Assembly: GCA_946407195.1 (NCBI GenBank)
Contig: CAMJNC010000001.1
Coordinates: forward strand, 1-64,000
Reading direction: 5' to 3'
Source: an uncultured Treponema sp.
Lineage (GTDB): Bacteria; Spirochaetota; Spirochaetia; Treponematales; Treponemataceae
DNA: 64,000 bases
Shown here: positions 41,075 through 51,716 of the stretch, in pieces
Layout: each line of letters begins with the position of its first letter
How positions within the stretch are numbered: the first letter of the stretch is position 1
Notes under the pieces: generated by a model
What the model saw: the letters and a program-made list of their open reading frames with translations, nothing else
Told to the model about the DNA's origin: nothing
Database searches by the model: none
Made by a program: the position numbers and the translations under genes

Positions 41075-41769
41075 ACAAACTCTCCATTTCTCTGCATATT
41101 GTTATATGCAATTATGAATTTTAAATAATCATCATCATTTAAATTTAATGCATTATTCTCTACTGCTGATTCAACATTATCTTTTATGTTTTTCATGATT
41201 TGAAAATATTGTTTTTCAGTAACTTTATATTTATTTCCATTAAAGATAATTTCACGTATGCTATCTGGTTTATATTCTACAACTTTCTCTGCTGCTTCAG
41301 CTTCACTTTCGAGTTCTTCAACAGGTCTCTGGCCTTCAAGAATATATTCTTTGTTTTGCTGTATGTGAGTTAATTCATGAGCAATAGTTTTACGGCCTTC
41401 CTCAGTTTCTGGTTTATATGCATTATTTCTGAAATATACGGCACTTCCTATTGTCAAAGCATTTGCATGATAACTTCTGGCTAATTCATCAGAACTTGGA
41501 CCATAATGTATTTCAACTTTTTCTACTTTTGTATTCAAATCAAGATTGAAATCATTTAATGATAAATTATCTATAGGAATAACTCTGTCATTCTTTTTAT
41601 CCCTATAGATTACTTTTTCAATTACAGAATATTCCATTAAATCGGTTTCATCTTGTCGTAATCCGTTTCTATACTTTCTTTTGTTTAACGGTTTTTTAAG
41701 CCCTTTAACATTTTCAATATCTTCTTTTAGTAAACGAAGTAAATTCCTAAACTTTTCTATATTGCTCAT
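41062..41769 (-). CDS. DUF4157-like protein (HELTH metalloprotease-like motif)
   Basis: GSAVYFRNNAYKPETEEGRKTIAHELTHIQQNKEY. Confidence 0.85.
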   Translation of the reverse strand: MSNIEKFRNLLRLLKEDIENVKGLKKPLNKRKYRNGLRQDETDLMEYSVIEKVIYRDKKNDRVIPIDNLSLNDFNLDLNTKVEKVEIHYGPSSDELARSYHANALTIGSAVYFRNNAYKPETEEGRKTIAHELTHIQQNKEYILEGQRPVEELESEAEAAEKVVEYKPDSIREIIFNGNKYKVTEKQYFQIMKNIKDNVESAVENNALNLNDDDYLKFIIAYNNMQRNGEFVWQK

Positions 41770-44700
41770 AATTCAACCCTTGATTTTGTATTATTGATAT
41801 TCTCTAATTGTTTTTCAGTCTGAGAATTTACAAAATTCTTTAATGTATTCTGATCCAGTTTTTCTCCACTTTCTTCAGCAGGTCCTACATCCCAGAACTG
41901 GTTCTTTGCAAATAACGGATCGTTTTTAGCGAGGACGGCTTTGTCGTGTTCGTAGTTGGCGTTGATGCGGTCGAGCTTGGTCATTTCTTGTGACTGCTGC
42001 TTTTTGGCGTGGCGATGCTCGGCTAAGTGTGTAAGGGACTCTTTTAGGGTGTCGCTTATTGGAGAAGTCTGAGTTCCATTAGAAACTTCTCCTGATGAGC
42101 CAGTTAGAGAATCTTGCCAGGCTGCGTTAGCGCCTGTTGCTGAGGTGTCTGCCTTTGTTGTGTGTGTTTGGATTGCTGAATGTGGAAGTTCTGCGTGATG
42201 TTTTGTAGAAACTGACGGATTCAGTGTTCCGGTGTGTGACAAACTACCGTTAGTTAGTGGTGTCGATGTGTAACCAAATTCATTGGTATTAGCACTTGCG
42301 CTTTGTGCAAATGAGTCTGATGAAAAACTTGTTGAAGAATTAAATGTCTCATTTACGCGTGCAGTACCAGAAACTTTTTTCCATGCGCCGCTTTTGATGT
42401 AGGACTGGACTACAGGACTTAGGCCCTCGGTTGGTAAGCCATAGGTCTGGCTGTAGTGGTGTTTTTCTTCTGCTGTGAGTTTTACTACAGGTATGTTTGT
42501 TGTTGCTGCTAATGTGGTAGCTGAAATTGGTTCTTGTGTTGCAGTTGCTGATGATGAATGTTTTTCTGAAACTGAGTTGTGAATCGGATTCGAATTCACA
42601 GCTGCAGTGTTCAAAGAACTGGTATTAAAACTTAATGATTTTCTGTCAAAGCTTACCTTCTTTACGCTTCCGTTTACAGCGGTACTGGTAAGGAACTTTT
42701 CGAGTTCCTGCTGCGGAATTGTGCTGAGTTTTTCAAACGAGGAAATTTCACTTTTAAGGTTTCTGATTCCTTTCTTGTTTTTCTTTCGCCAGAGGTATTC
42801 TTTAAGTAACAACGGAGTGATTGCATTTTCATCCGATCCAAATGAGGCAATCATTTCTGCGCGTTCTGTTTCCGGCATTTCATTTAAGAGAAGTTGTACT
42901 GTCTTTTTCTGTTCTTCTTTATAAGAAGCGCTTTGAGTGGTTTCTGAGACGGTTTTATTATCTGCTCCTGTTTTAGTTTCTGAAGTGTCTTTTGAATCAA
43001 TAGATTTCTCAATTGTTTTAGCAGCCGTAGCTTCAGAAAATTCTTTTTTCCACTCCCCGCTTTTGATGTATTCTTTGATTACAGGGCTCAGGCTTTCTGC
43101 TTTGATGCCGTATTTTTTCTGGAGTTCTTCTTTTTCTTCCTGTGTTAGTTTTGTGACAGGGACAAGAGGAGTCTCTTCGGATTCTGCAGTTGTTGTATTT
43201 GCAACAGTTTCTGTGAATGCCATTGACTGTGAGTCAAAACTAACAGTTTTGTCATTTCCGTTTACAGCGGTGCTTGTAAGATATTTTTCAAGGTCCTTCT
43301 GTGGTAACTCGATTAATTTTTCATAGACCTTAATTTCTTCAGAGAGATTTTTTACACTACGGCCGTTCTGCTTTCGCCAGAGGAATTCACGGATCAAGAA
43401 AGGCGTGATATTGTTCCAGTCTTCGCCTGCTGCATAAATTAATTCTTCTTTTTCACTTTCGTTCATTTCTGCAATCAGGAGCTTAACTGTCTGTTTTTCT
43501 TCTTCGCTCAGGAAGGCTTCTTCTGGTGTTGCAGCGTGCTTTGTAACTGATTTTGTTTCTGCAAATGAAGACTCAGTATAAAGTCTTGATGGTACTCTTG
43601 TGATTGATTCTAAGACTCCACCAGCTGTACTTTTCTGCGTCATAAACCTGGTTCCAGAAGGAAGTGCAATTCTGTTTTTATTTTCTGCAAGTTCAACTTC
43701 TTTCTGACTTATCTGTCTGAATACAGGTGCTATCTGAATGTTTTTTGACGATACATAATTTTCGCTGGTAACAAGTTTTTCTGCTTCATCTTCAAAGTCC
43801 TGTACATAGTCTGTAAGAAGTGCCTGAGGTACATTTTTGTTCTGCTCTGTAAAAAGTTCACATGCTGCTTTGTCTGCAAAGTTGTATTCTACATTGAAGT
43901 CTTTTGTAACTACACGAATAAACTTTTCTCGGCTTTCACTAACTTTTGCAAGTTCAACAATTTTCTTACGGCTTTCAGGTTCTGAAACATAAAGATTTTT
44001 CAGCACTGCAAGAATCAGAGGATTAATTGTCTTTTCTTCTCCGATATCATATGAGGCAGAGGTTCCTGTGATTTCTTCGCCAGCGTCTTTTACTGTTTCA
44101 GGATTCTTAAATCCAATTTTTACAATTTTTCTGTTCTTCTTTGAAACTGATTTTTCATAGGCTGCCTCAAGAGCTTCAAGGCTAACTTCCTTCTGAGGAG
44201 CAGTCTTACTAATAAGCTCTTCGAAAAGAGAACTTACTTTACCTTCAAAATAAATACGTTTTTCGCCTGTTACATCCTTTACATGAGTTGAACTTGTACC
44301 TGCATTGCTTATATAGCCTACTACAGGTGGTGTAAAGCTTGCCTTAGGTAACTTTCCGCCAGAAGATTTTACTGCGTAATCAAAAAGCTCTTTTATACTC
44401 ATACCAGTACTCATACGTACTGTTATATAATTCTTAATTGCAGCACAAAGTGTTTTATAAACTTCTACTTTTACACTATCAGTCTGTTCTGGTAAGGAAG
44501 CAAGATATTCAAGAGCTGCACCCTGATTTTCCTGAGGAAGCTTTTCTTTTATAATTTTTTCAACTGTCTTAACATCGTAATTGACTTCTGAACCTGTAGT
44601 TTCAACTTCAACAGATGCATCTTCTTTCAATACCTGACTCAAAGTTAATTCATAATTAAACTCGTTTTCTTTTCCATTTTTTACAAAGTCATATAAAAGC

Positions 44701-45986
44701 GAAATGCATTCTGCCTTTGTCTTTCCGCAGGATTTGTATTCGTTCCATCTGGAGCTTATTACAGCAGCAACCTTTGCAAATTCCAGACGTTTACCAGCCG
44801 GAAGCTCGGCTGCCTGTTCCATAAAGCTCTGAAATTCTTCTTCTGTAAACCCTGCCACTTTCGCATCTTCTGCTTCCAGAATATCAAGTGCAATTTCTGT
44901 CTTTCCATTTTCAAGTGCTGACACAATGTCTTCTGCTCTTGCTTCTGGTTTTACCTTTAAAACTGCAGCAATCTTTTTCTGAAGCTTTGATGAGTTTTCT
45001 TCTATGACAATATTTTTATCCAGTCTGATATTTTCTTCTGCCTGCCATTCTGCCTTTTTAGAATCAACTGGTGTAAGCTTCTTTTCTGCCAGATCTCCAA
45101 GAACCGCTTTATATTTTTCACAAAGTGAATCAATTTCTTTTGAGCTTTTATGTTTTAAAGTTCCAAAAGAAATCTCTGTAATTCTTGCGTTTCCTTTTTC
45201 AGCCAGCTGAGCTTTGATAGTCTTAACTAACTTGACTGTATCAGATTCTTCAAGACCATATATTTCATCAGTCTGGGTAAGGTACCATAATAAAATCGGA
45301 TTCAGAAGAATCATGCCCGGATCATAAAGCATATAACCATGTTCAGTTTTTATAAGCTTTATGCTGCTTATTTTCTTTCCTGATTTATTCGGAGTTATTT
45401 CACTTTTATCGTCTAACGTAAATAAAGTCCAGACTCCGTTTTCGTCATAGTCGCTGAACCAGCCTTTCTTTTCGATTGTGTCGTTTGGATCATAGCCTTT
45501 GCTCCAGTCAAAACCGCTGTCGTCTTTTAATCTGTTGAAGTTGCGGTTCAGTCTGATTGCATTTTTTGCGGCTTCTTTTTCTTTCAGTCCGGCTGGAAGA
45601 TAATTTTCGTAATTAAAGCCGTCTGCCTTCATTGCAGATTTTGAAATTTCGGTCATCATGCCGGTGGTGCCCATGTATTCCCAAAGCACCTTTTGATATC
45701 CATGGGCTTTAAGGACATCTTTTATAAAGCGGTTAAGATTTTCTTCAATAAGCTCTCCGCCTTCGAAAAACTCTGCATCGATATTGATAAAAGAATTACT
45801 TTCATTACGAAGACCGCTGGAAACAAGATGCTTTGTGCAAAGCTCTCGTGCTTTTTCACGAAGCTCTGTTTCCTGTTTTTCATCTTTTCCAATTGATTCA
45901 GCATACGAACGAACGGTTGTTTCCAACTCTTCTGCTATCTGAGAAAATCTGTTTGTTGTAATGTAATAATTGTATTCTTTTATCAT
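41766..45986 (-). CDS. Large CIS-associated protein of unknown function (1406 aa) with internal duplication
   Basis: 4-nt overlap with the DUF4157-like gene; two copies of a WRK.../LTSTAVNG/LSPV...YIKSG.WKK unit. Confidence 0.6.
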   Translation of the reverse strand: MIKEYNYYITTNRFSQIAEELETTVRSYAESIGKDEKQETELREKARELCTKHLVSSGLRNESNSFINIDAEFFEGGELIEENLNRFIKDVLKAHGYQKVLWEYMGTTGMMTEISKSAMKADGFNYENYLPAGLKEKEAAKNAIRLNRNFNRLKDDSGFDWSKGYDPNDTIEKKGWFSDYDENGVWTLFTLDDKSEITPNKSGKKISSIKLIKTEHGYMLYDPGMILLNPILLWYLTQTDEIYGLEESDTVKLVKTIKAQLAEKGNARITEISFGTLKHKSSKEIDSLCEKYKAVLGDLAEKKLTPVDSKKAEWQAEENIRLDKNIVIEENSSKLQKKIAAVLKVKPEARAEDIVSALENGKTEIALDILEAEDAKVAGFTEEEFQSFMEQAAELPAGKRLEFAKVAAVISSRWNEYKSCGKTKAECISLLYDFVKNGKENEFNYELTLSQVLKEDASVEVETTGSEVNYDVKTVEKIIKEKLPQENQGAALEYLASLPEQTDSVKVEVYKTLCAAIKNYITVRMSTGMSIKELFDYAVKSSGGKLPKASFTPPVVGYISNAGTSSTHVKDVTGEKRIYFEGKVSSLFEELISKTAPQKEVSLEALEAAYEKSVSKKNRKIVKIGFKNPETVKDAGEEITGTSASYDIGEEKTINPLILAVLKNLYVSEPESRKKIVELAKVSESREKFIRVVTKDFNVEYNFADKAACELFTEQNKNVPQALLTDYVQDFEDEAEKLVTSENYVSSKNIQIAPVFRQISQKEVELAENKNRIALPSGTRFMTQKSTAGGVLESITRVPSRLYTESSFAETKSVTKHAATPEEAFLSEEEKQTVKLLIAEMNESEKEELIYAAGEDWNNITPFLIREFLWRKQNGRSVKNLSEEIKVYEKLIELPQKDLEKYLTSTAVNGNDKTVSFDSQSMAFTETVANTTTAESEETPLVPVTKLTQEEKEELQKKYGIKAESLSPVIKEYIKSGEWKKEFSEATAAKTIEKSIDSKDTSETKTGADNKTVSETTQSASYKEEQKKTVQLLLNEMPETERAEMIASFGSDENAITPLLLKEYLWRKKNKKGIRNLKSEISSFEKLSTIPQQELEKFLTSTAVNGSVKKVSFDRKSLSFNTSSLNTAAVNSNPIHNSVSEKHSSSATATQEPISATTLAATTNIPVVKLTAEEKHHYSQTYGLPTEGLSPVVQSYIKSGAWKKVSGTARVNETFNSSTSFSSDSFAQSASANTNEFGYTSTPLTNGSLSHTGTLNPSVSTKHHAELPHSAIQTHTTKADTSATGANAAWQDSLTGSSGEVSNGTQTSPISDTLKESLTHLAEHRHAKKQQSQEMTKLDRINANYEHDKAVLAKNDPLFAKNQFWDVGPAEESGEKLDQNTLKNFVNSQTEKQLENINNTKSRVEL

Positions 45987-45994
45987 AATAAACC

Positions 45995-46750
45995 CTAATT
46001 CACATCAATATCTTTAATACGCTTGTTTTTCTCTGTGATTTTTGCAAGCCCCTTATCTTCTTTCAGCAGGAATGTATATCCTATTACTGGAGAAGCTGTA
46101 AGAACATTACCAAATTTTACATTGCGTCCACCTATAGAATATCCTTGTGGAATAAAGTTCATATCTGCTTTTAATCCAACATAAGCTTTTCCTATACCAA
46201 TTTTATGAGAAAAAACCGCACTTGCAGAAAGTCCTACATTAAAAGGAATGGAAATAAAATTTCCCATTGCAGTAGTTAATGAGTCTTTATAGGATTGCTT
46301 CGCAATTATGTATGAAAGATTAATTCCTGCCGCTACATCAATACTATCAATTATCTCTGTAGTTTTATTTAAAATAAATCTATATTTGGCCATAATTGGA
46401 ATTTGAAGAACCGGATATTTAAGATGAATAGAATCATTTCCATATTCATTTCCATCTATTGCTTCATAATTCAATTGAATGCTTTTAAACTGAATACCGG
46501 TAACTGCAGATAAATTATGAGTAAATACCAAATCAACTGTAACTGCTCCGCCTGCATTTATAAAATTTCCAAAATTTCCAATATCCTGCCAGAAATTCTT
46601 ATTTTCTTTTACCTGTTCTCCAAAAAGACATTCTGAAATACCTGCATCGAGTTCAAAATTGACATTATATCCAATTGCAAAAAGCGAATGGCAGGAAATT
46701 ACTATGAGAACTGACACTATAATTACGATTTTTTTTATATTCATATTCAT
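45995..46750 (-). CDS. Outer-membrane beta-barrel-like protein
   Basis: Signal peptide; alternating beta-strand pattern (LSAVTGIQFKSIQLNYEA, PIMAKYRFILN, YVGLKADMNFIPQGYSIGG, ASPVIGYTFLL). Confidence 0.55.
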   Translation of the reverse strand: MNMNIKKIVIIVSVLIVISCHSLFAIGYNVNFELDAGISECLFGEQVKENKNFWQDIGNFGNFINAGGAVTVDLVFTHNLSAVTGIQFKSIQLNYEAIDGNEYGNDSIHLKYPVLQIPIMAKYRFILNKTTEIIDSIDVAAGINLSYIIAKQSYKDSLTTAMGNFISIPFNVGLSASAVFSHKIGIGKAYVGLKADMNFIPQGYSIGGRNVKFGNVLTASPVIGYTFLLKEDKGLAKITEKNKRIKDIDVN

Positions 46751-49700
46751 TAATTACCTTCACTTTCAAAGCGAAATTTTTCCGTTCCAAACCAATCAAA
46801 GGTTATGTAAGTTGAATTGTCAAAACGATTGGATTCCAGTTTATTACCATTTCCATCAAAAAAAAGGATTAAACCCTGCCTTCTTAAATCCGAATACTTT
46901 TCATTTCGTGATTCTGACGTACCATTAATCGAATAAAAAAATTTTATTTCTCTGTTGTCTTCGCTTCCAGATTGGGAAGGATTGGGTATTTTTTTTAAAT
47001 TATTATTTTCTGGTTTCGCTGGATAAAGTTTTGCAGGAAATTTAACAACACCATTGTTGCCAATATAATTAATAAGAACGTCCTTTCCACCATCTGCTAA
47101 TGGAAGAATTTGCTCCATATTTGAACAGGAAATAGCTGGTTTTGAAAGAGAATCATCCTTATAAACTACATTGAACTGTGATATATCAGATGAATTAATA
47201 TCCTCTTTTTTTCCTAAGAAATATATAAACTGAAGAGAAGCTTTTAACGTGTTTCCGAAATAATTATCATCATTAATCTGTTGTATAAGTTTAAGCTCTT
47301 CTTGATCTTCAGGATTCTTCTTTACTAACTCTGTTTTAAAATCATCTATCTCATATATATATTCATTTATTTTATTCTCAATATCGTAAGAGCCTTGGAG
47401 AATCAACTTATTATCACCAGCCACAATTCTATAACCATCAGTATTAATTGAGTTAGAATTACATGTTACTGGCTCGCCCATTTCATTCGTATATTCATAA
47501 CTTGTATCATCAGAATCCCAATGTAAGCCTTTATATATACTTTTAAGTGACACAGGTCTAAGAACATCAAAGTCACTATATGATGTTATATGATCCATAT
47601 ACTCTGCCGTTATACTTTTTAAATCAAAATCATAATTCCAAGTAATACCACTAGTAACTGTTTTTGTAGCTCCTGTTAAATATGTAACCTTTAGCTGGAA
47701 AAACTTACTCATTTCATATGTTTTGTTTGAAATGAATTTTCTTTTTTCACGTGCTTCATATTCATCTTTTGTTATAATATCCATTCTATAAATATTATAT
47801 TTATCCTCTTTATATTTTGTAATTAATGGTAGCTCGTCTTCTGGAGGGGTTTCTTCATCACAAGCTTTTTCTATTGCTTTATAATGAAGCGTTATTTTAT
47901 TATCAGTCTCTTCATTCAAGGAAAATATAAAACCATTTTTCACAGTTGATGGACTGCTTTCAAATACACTACCAACAAAGGTTATTGTCTCTCCATTGAT
48001 AAAATCAATTGTATATTTTGCATTATTTGATTTTAGAGAATCTAATAGATTAGATGTTGTGCCCTCTATTTCAACTGATGCGAATTTTGGACATGATGGT
48101 AATAATCTTAATGAAGGACTAGTAAAAGAACCAAAAACTGTTATGTCTGAATTTATAAATTTAGAACCTTCTGCTACATAATGTTGTGTGTTATAGAGTA
48201 CTTCCAGGGTTCCTTGCTTGCTAAAGCCTCCGTTGTTGAAATTATCGTAATTACCATTTTCAACCAGTTTATATTCAAGTTTATTTTTTTTATCACTATT
48301 AATAAATGAGGTTTTAGAACTATAATAATTTACATAAATATTAAACTTATTAAAGAAAGAATCTTTATTATATTCTTTTCCCAATCTATATGAAATTACC
48401 TCTTGATTTTTTTCCTGTACTTTAAGTGACGTTGGCGAATCTGGTTTTACTGTTACATAGAATGCGAATGTATAAGTTACACCTTTTAATTCAGCATGGT
48501 GAACTTGTATCTCTACCCTTTTAATACCAGGTGTAGACGTATCAAGATCAGTATTAATAATTTCAAATGCATTTTCTGTTTTATTATATTCAACTCTTAT
48601 ATTTCCTTCTCCAGTAGAATATACTAATTCTACTACAGTTCCCTCAAGGCTAACCTGTTCACCTTGAAAAAGAATTGCATTTGGAGCACTAACGAGTTCT
48701 ACAGATGTTATAACCGGTAAACCAACACTTACCTCTGTTTCAGTAGTTAATATAGTATTATCAAAGAAACCGTTGTCTCCAAAGTATGTAACTATTACTT
48801 TTTTCTTAATCTGTGTATTTTCAGAATTGAGAATGTCATTCTTTTCTTTCTGATATTTAGATTTATCATCGTTTTCATATTCGAAAGTACAATACTTATC
48901 TGGAATTAACATAGGGTCCCCATAACTAGGAATTCCCCATACTTCCCAGGTTCCATAATCTGTATTATCAGGAGATATACCTAATGGAATTGTTGCTTTT
49001 GTATCTGCAAGTGTAAAATAAGCTTCAATACGTTCTAGTTTAGGCATTCCAACACAGATATCAAATGAACACTCTGCTGTTTTTTGAGTAAATGTAACTA
49101 TATCCTCGAACTCTGCCGTAACAGTAACAGGAATAATTCCTTTTTCTGTAAGTACCTGGTCATCCATCGTTGAAGAAAGCTCTCCAGTAGGTATTTCGTC
49201 TCCAAGACTTCCATCGCTTAACAGCTTTGCAAATTTAAAATCTTTTATAAAGAATTTATCTCCCTGTTTATAAACTTTGTTTCTGGGAGTAACCTCCTGT
49301 CCTTCTGCTAAAGCAATTCCCGTTTGATATTTATCAAGTATTCGTATAGTAAAAGGATCTGATTTTATTGAGTTTACTGATATTACTATGTCATAATTTC
49401 CAGGAGGTAACTGATCTATATCTGATAATTCTTCATGGTTTACAATTTCAATTTTATATACTGTAATTAAAGAATAATTGTTATTATATTTTCCCTGAAC
49501 AATCATTCCTGTTGGATCAAATTTTTCTGTTTTTGTATATATCTTTTTACTTGGTGCATAAACCAGTATTTCCTCAAAAATACCGTTAAAAATCATTACA
49601 TAAACTTCAGTTTCGAATGTTTTATATTTTACTTTAAGAGGTAATCTGCTGTTTACATCTGCGGAAATAAAACCATCTACTGTAAAATCTCCAGCATTTA

Positions 49701-50166
49701 GTGGTATTCCAATTGTATTATCGCTATAAGTTGGTCTTACTACTATTTTAGAATAATCAAAATCCTCACCAACAAGATATAAATTTTGAGTAAGTGTTGC
49801 TGTAATTCCTGTAATTGTTTTTTTTACAAACCTTATATTAAAACTGTCTGAAAACTCTCCCATACTAACTGTAATAGGAATATCAGTTTCCATTTCAATT
49901 TCTTGTATTTCATCTTTGCCAGGGAAACCTGAAAAATCAACTCTTTTTAAATCCACTTCTTTTACTGTATTATCAGTGTAATAGCCATATACTTTTATGC
50001 CATCAGACAGAAAGGATTCTCCTTCAAGATATGATTTTTTAGCTTCACTTGCATCAACTTTAATATATTCCAGTTCAGAAAAACGTTTTATTTCTTCTAT
50101 TCCCATATCGCAGGCTGCAAATAGAAATACTAAAAATGCAGAAAAGATAAATGACAGTTTTTTCAT
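46750..50166 (-). CDS. Lipoprotein with bacterial Ig-like domains (1138 aa)
   Basis: Lipobox MKKLSFIFSAFLVFLFAAC; repeated V.PTYSDNT / Y.GEDFDYSKI type Big-domain motifs. Confidence 0.7.
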   Translation of the reverse strand: MKKLSFIFSAFLVFLFAACDMGIEEIKRFSELEYIKVDASEAKKSYLEGESFLSDGIKVYGYYTDNTVKEVDLKRVDFSGFPGKDEIQEIEMETDIPITVSMGEFSDSFNIRFVKKTITGITATLTQNLYLVGEDFDYSKIVVRPTYSDNTIGIPLNAGDFTVDGFISADVNSRLPLKVKYKTFETEVYVMIFNGIFEEILVYAPSKKIYTKTEKFDPTGMIVQGKYNNNYSLITVYKIEIVNHEELSDIDQLPPGNYDIVISVNSIKSDPFTIRILDKYQTGIALAEGQEVTPRNKVYKQGDKFFIKDFKFAKLLSDGSLGDEIPTGELSSTMDDQVLTEKGIIPVTVTAEFEDIVTFTQKTAECSFDICVGMPKLERIEAYFTLADTKATIPLGISPDNTDYGTWEVWGIPSYGDPMLIPDKYCTFEYENDDKSKYQKEKNDILNSENTQIKKKVIVTYFGDNGFFDNTILTTETEVSVGLPVITSVELVSAPNAILFQGEQVSLEGTVVELVYSTGEGNIRVEYNKTENAFEIINTDLDTSTPGIKRVEIQVHHAELKGVTYTFAFYVTVKPDSPTSLKVQEKNQEVISYRLGKEYNKDSFFNKFNIYVNYYSSKTSFINSDKKNKLEYKLVENGNYDNFNNGGFSKQGTLEVLYNTQHYVAEGSKFINSDITVFGSFTSPSLRLLPSCPKFASVEIEGTTSNLLDSLKSNNAKYTIDFINGETITFVGSVFESSPSTVKNGFIFSLNEETDNKITLHYKAIEKACDEETPPEDELPLITKYKEDKYNIYRMDIITKDEYEAREKRKFISNKTYEMSKFFQLKVTYLTGATKTVTSGITWNYDFDLKSITAEYMDHITSYSDFDVLRPVSLKSIYKGLHWDSDDTSYEYTNEMGEPVTCNSNSINTDGYRIVAGDNKLILQGSYDIENKINEYIYEIDDFKTELVKKNPEDQEELKLIQQINDDNYFGNTLKASLQFIYFLGKKEDINSSDISQFNVVYKDDSLSKPAISCSNMEQILPLADGGKDVLINYIGNNGVVKFPAKLYPAKPENNNLKKIPNPSQSGSEDNREIKFFYSINGTSESRNEKYSDLRRQGLILFFDGNGNKLESNRFDNSTYITFDWFGTEKFRFESEGN

Positions 50167-50187
50167 ATAAGATCTCCTGTTCGTTTT

Positions 50188-51714
50188 TTATATTTCAAGC
50201 TGCCTTACAGCGGCACTTTCTGTTTCCCATTCTATGCTGCTGGCTTTTTTTGCGCGAATTTTAGCCCATTCTCTGGTTCCTTTTATTTGCTCTTCCATAG
50301 TTTGTGAAAGAGGGATCATTGAATGGATTGTGTTTTCTATGTATTTCTGATTTATATCTTCATTATTGTCGAAAGCGTCGTACAAGGCGCTTACAATGAT
50401 TTCTTCAATTTCAGAACCACTAAAACCGATTGCAGCGTCTGAAAGCTTATTCAAATCAAAGTCTTCTACCTTTCTGTGTCGCTTTTCGAGGTGAATCTTA
50501 AAGATTTCTTTACGCTCTTCTCGTGAAGGAAGATCTACAAAGAAAATCTCATCAAAACGTCCTTTACGCAAAAGCTCTGGCGGAAGCTGGCTTACATTGT
50601 TACAGGTTGCTACTACAAAAACTGGTGTCTTTTTTTCCTGAAGCCAGGTAAGGAAGGTTCCAAATACACGTGCTGTTGTACCACCGTCTGTCTGTCCGCT
50701 TGAACCAAGCCCACTAAAGCCTTTTTCCATTTCATCAAGCCATAAAATAGAAGGGGCAATGCTTTCTGCTGTCTGAATTGCACGGCGTACATTTTCTTCT
50801 GAACTACCAACAAGACTTGAAAAAACTTTACCTACATCAAGCTTAAGAAGCGGAAGCTGCCACATGCTGCTGATTGCTTTAGCAGTAAGCGACTTACCAC
50901 AACCTGGTATACCAAGAAGAAGAATACCCCTTGGTTCTGGAAGGCCAAAATCTCTGGCTTCTGGTGTAAAGGCCTTACCTCGTTTATTAAGCCATTTTTT
51001 TAATTCATCCAGACCACCAACGCCCTTCATATTCTCATTCACATGACAATATTCAAGAACTCCGGATTTTCTGATTATCTGTTCCTTTTCGGAAAGAATA
51101 ATTTTAAGGTCAAAGTCTCCGGTTTGCACAAGAGATTTTGCAAAAACGTTTTCTGCTTCTTCTGCAGTAAGGCCAAGAGCGGCTTCTGTAACCTTCTGGA
51201 ATAATGCAGGATTTTTAGAAATTTCCAGCTTATTAATATCTCCGATACTGGCTGCAATATTTTTTACAATTTCAGAAATTTCTTCTTTTCCAGGAAGGTT
51301 GTAATCGATTACTGAAAATTCTTTTTCAAGTTCTACAGGAACCTTTAACACAGGAGAAACAAAGATTACATTCTTCATTGATGTTTTTAATGAATGTGCA
51401 ACATCGCGAAGCTTTCTTACTACAACAGGCTCATTCAAATATGGATGATAATCCTTCATCACAAAAATACCGTTTACATCAGCCTGTAAAATATATTCAA
51501 GAACCTTAATGGGATCTTTAAAATCTGAAAGGAATGAACCATCTGGAGTTTCCAGACCATTTGTTATACTCCATTTAAAAAGCTGCTTTTTTCTGTTTTC
51601 TGTAATTCGAGCAAGCTCTTCGTCTACACGACCTTCCTCAAATGACACTACATAAATAAGCGGATATCTTGCTCTGATTAATGTTTCGATTGTAATTCCT
51701 GAATTGTTTTTCAC
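50188..51714 (-). CDS. AAA+ ATPase, Ycf46-like, CIS-associated
   Basis: N-terminal [25 protein letters not shown]; Walker [19 protein letters not shown]; Walker [13 protein letters not shown]. Confidence 0.85.
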   Translation of the reverse strand: MKNNSGITIETLIRARYPLIYVVSFEEGRVDEELARITENRKKQLFKWSITNGLETPDGSFLSDFKDPIKVLEYILQADVNGIFVMKDYHPYLNEPVVVRKLRDVAHSLKTSMKNVIFVSPVLKVPVELEKEFSVIDYNLPGKEEISEIVKNIAASIGDINKLEISKNPALFQKVTEAALGLTAEEAENVFAKSLVQTGDFDLKIILSEKEQIIRKSGVLEYCHVNENMKGVGGLDELKKWLNKRGKAFTPEARDFGLPEPRGILLLGIPGCGKSLTAKAISSMWQLPLLKLDVGKVFSSLVGSSEENVRRAIQTAESIAPSILWLDEMEKGFSGLGSSGQTDGGTTARVFGTFLTWLQEKKTPVFVVATCNNVSQLPPELLRKGRFDEIFFVDLPSREERKEIFKIHLEKRHRKVEDFDLNKLSDAAIGFSGSEIEEIIVSALYDAFDNNEDINQKYIENTIHSMIPLSQTMEEQIKGTREWAKIRAKKASSIEWETESAAVRQLEI

Positions 51715-51716
51715 TT

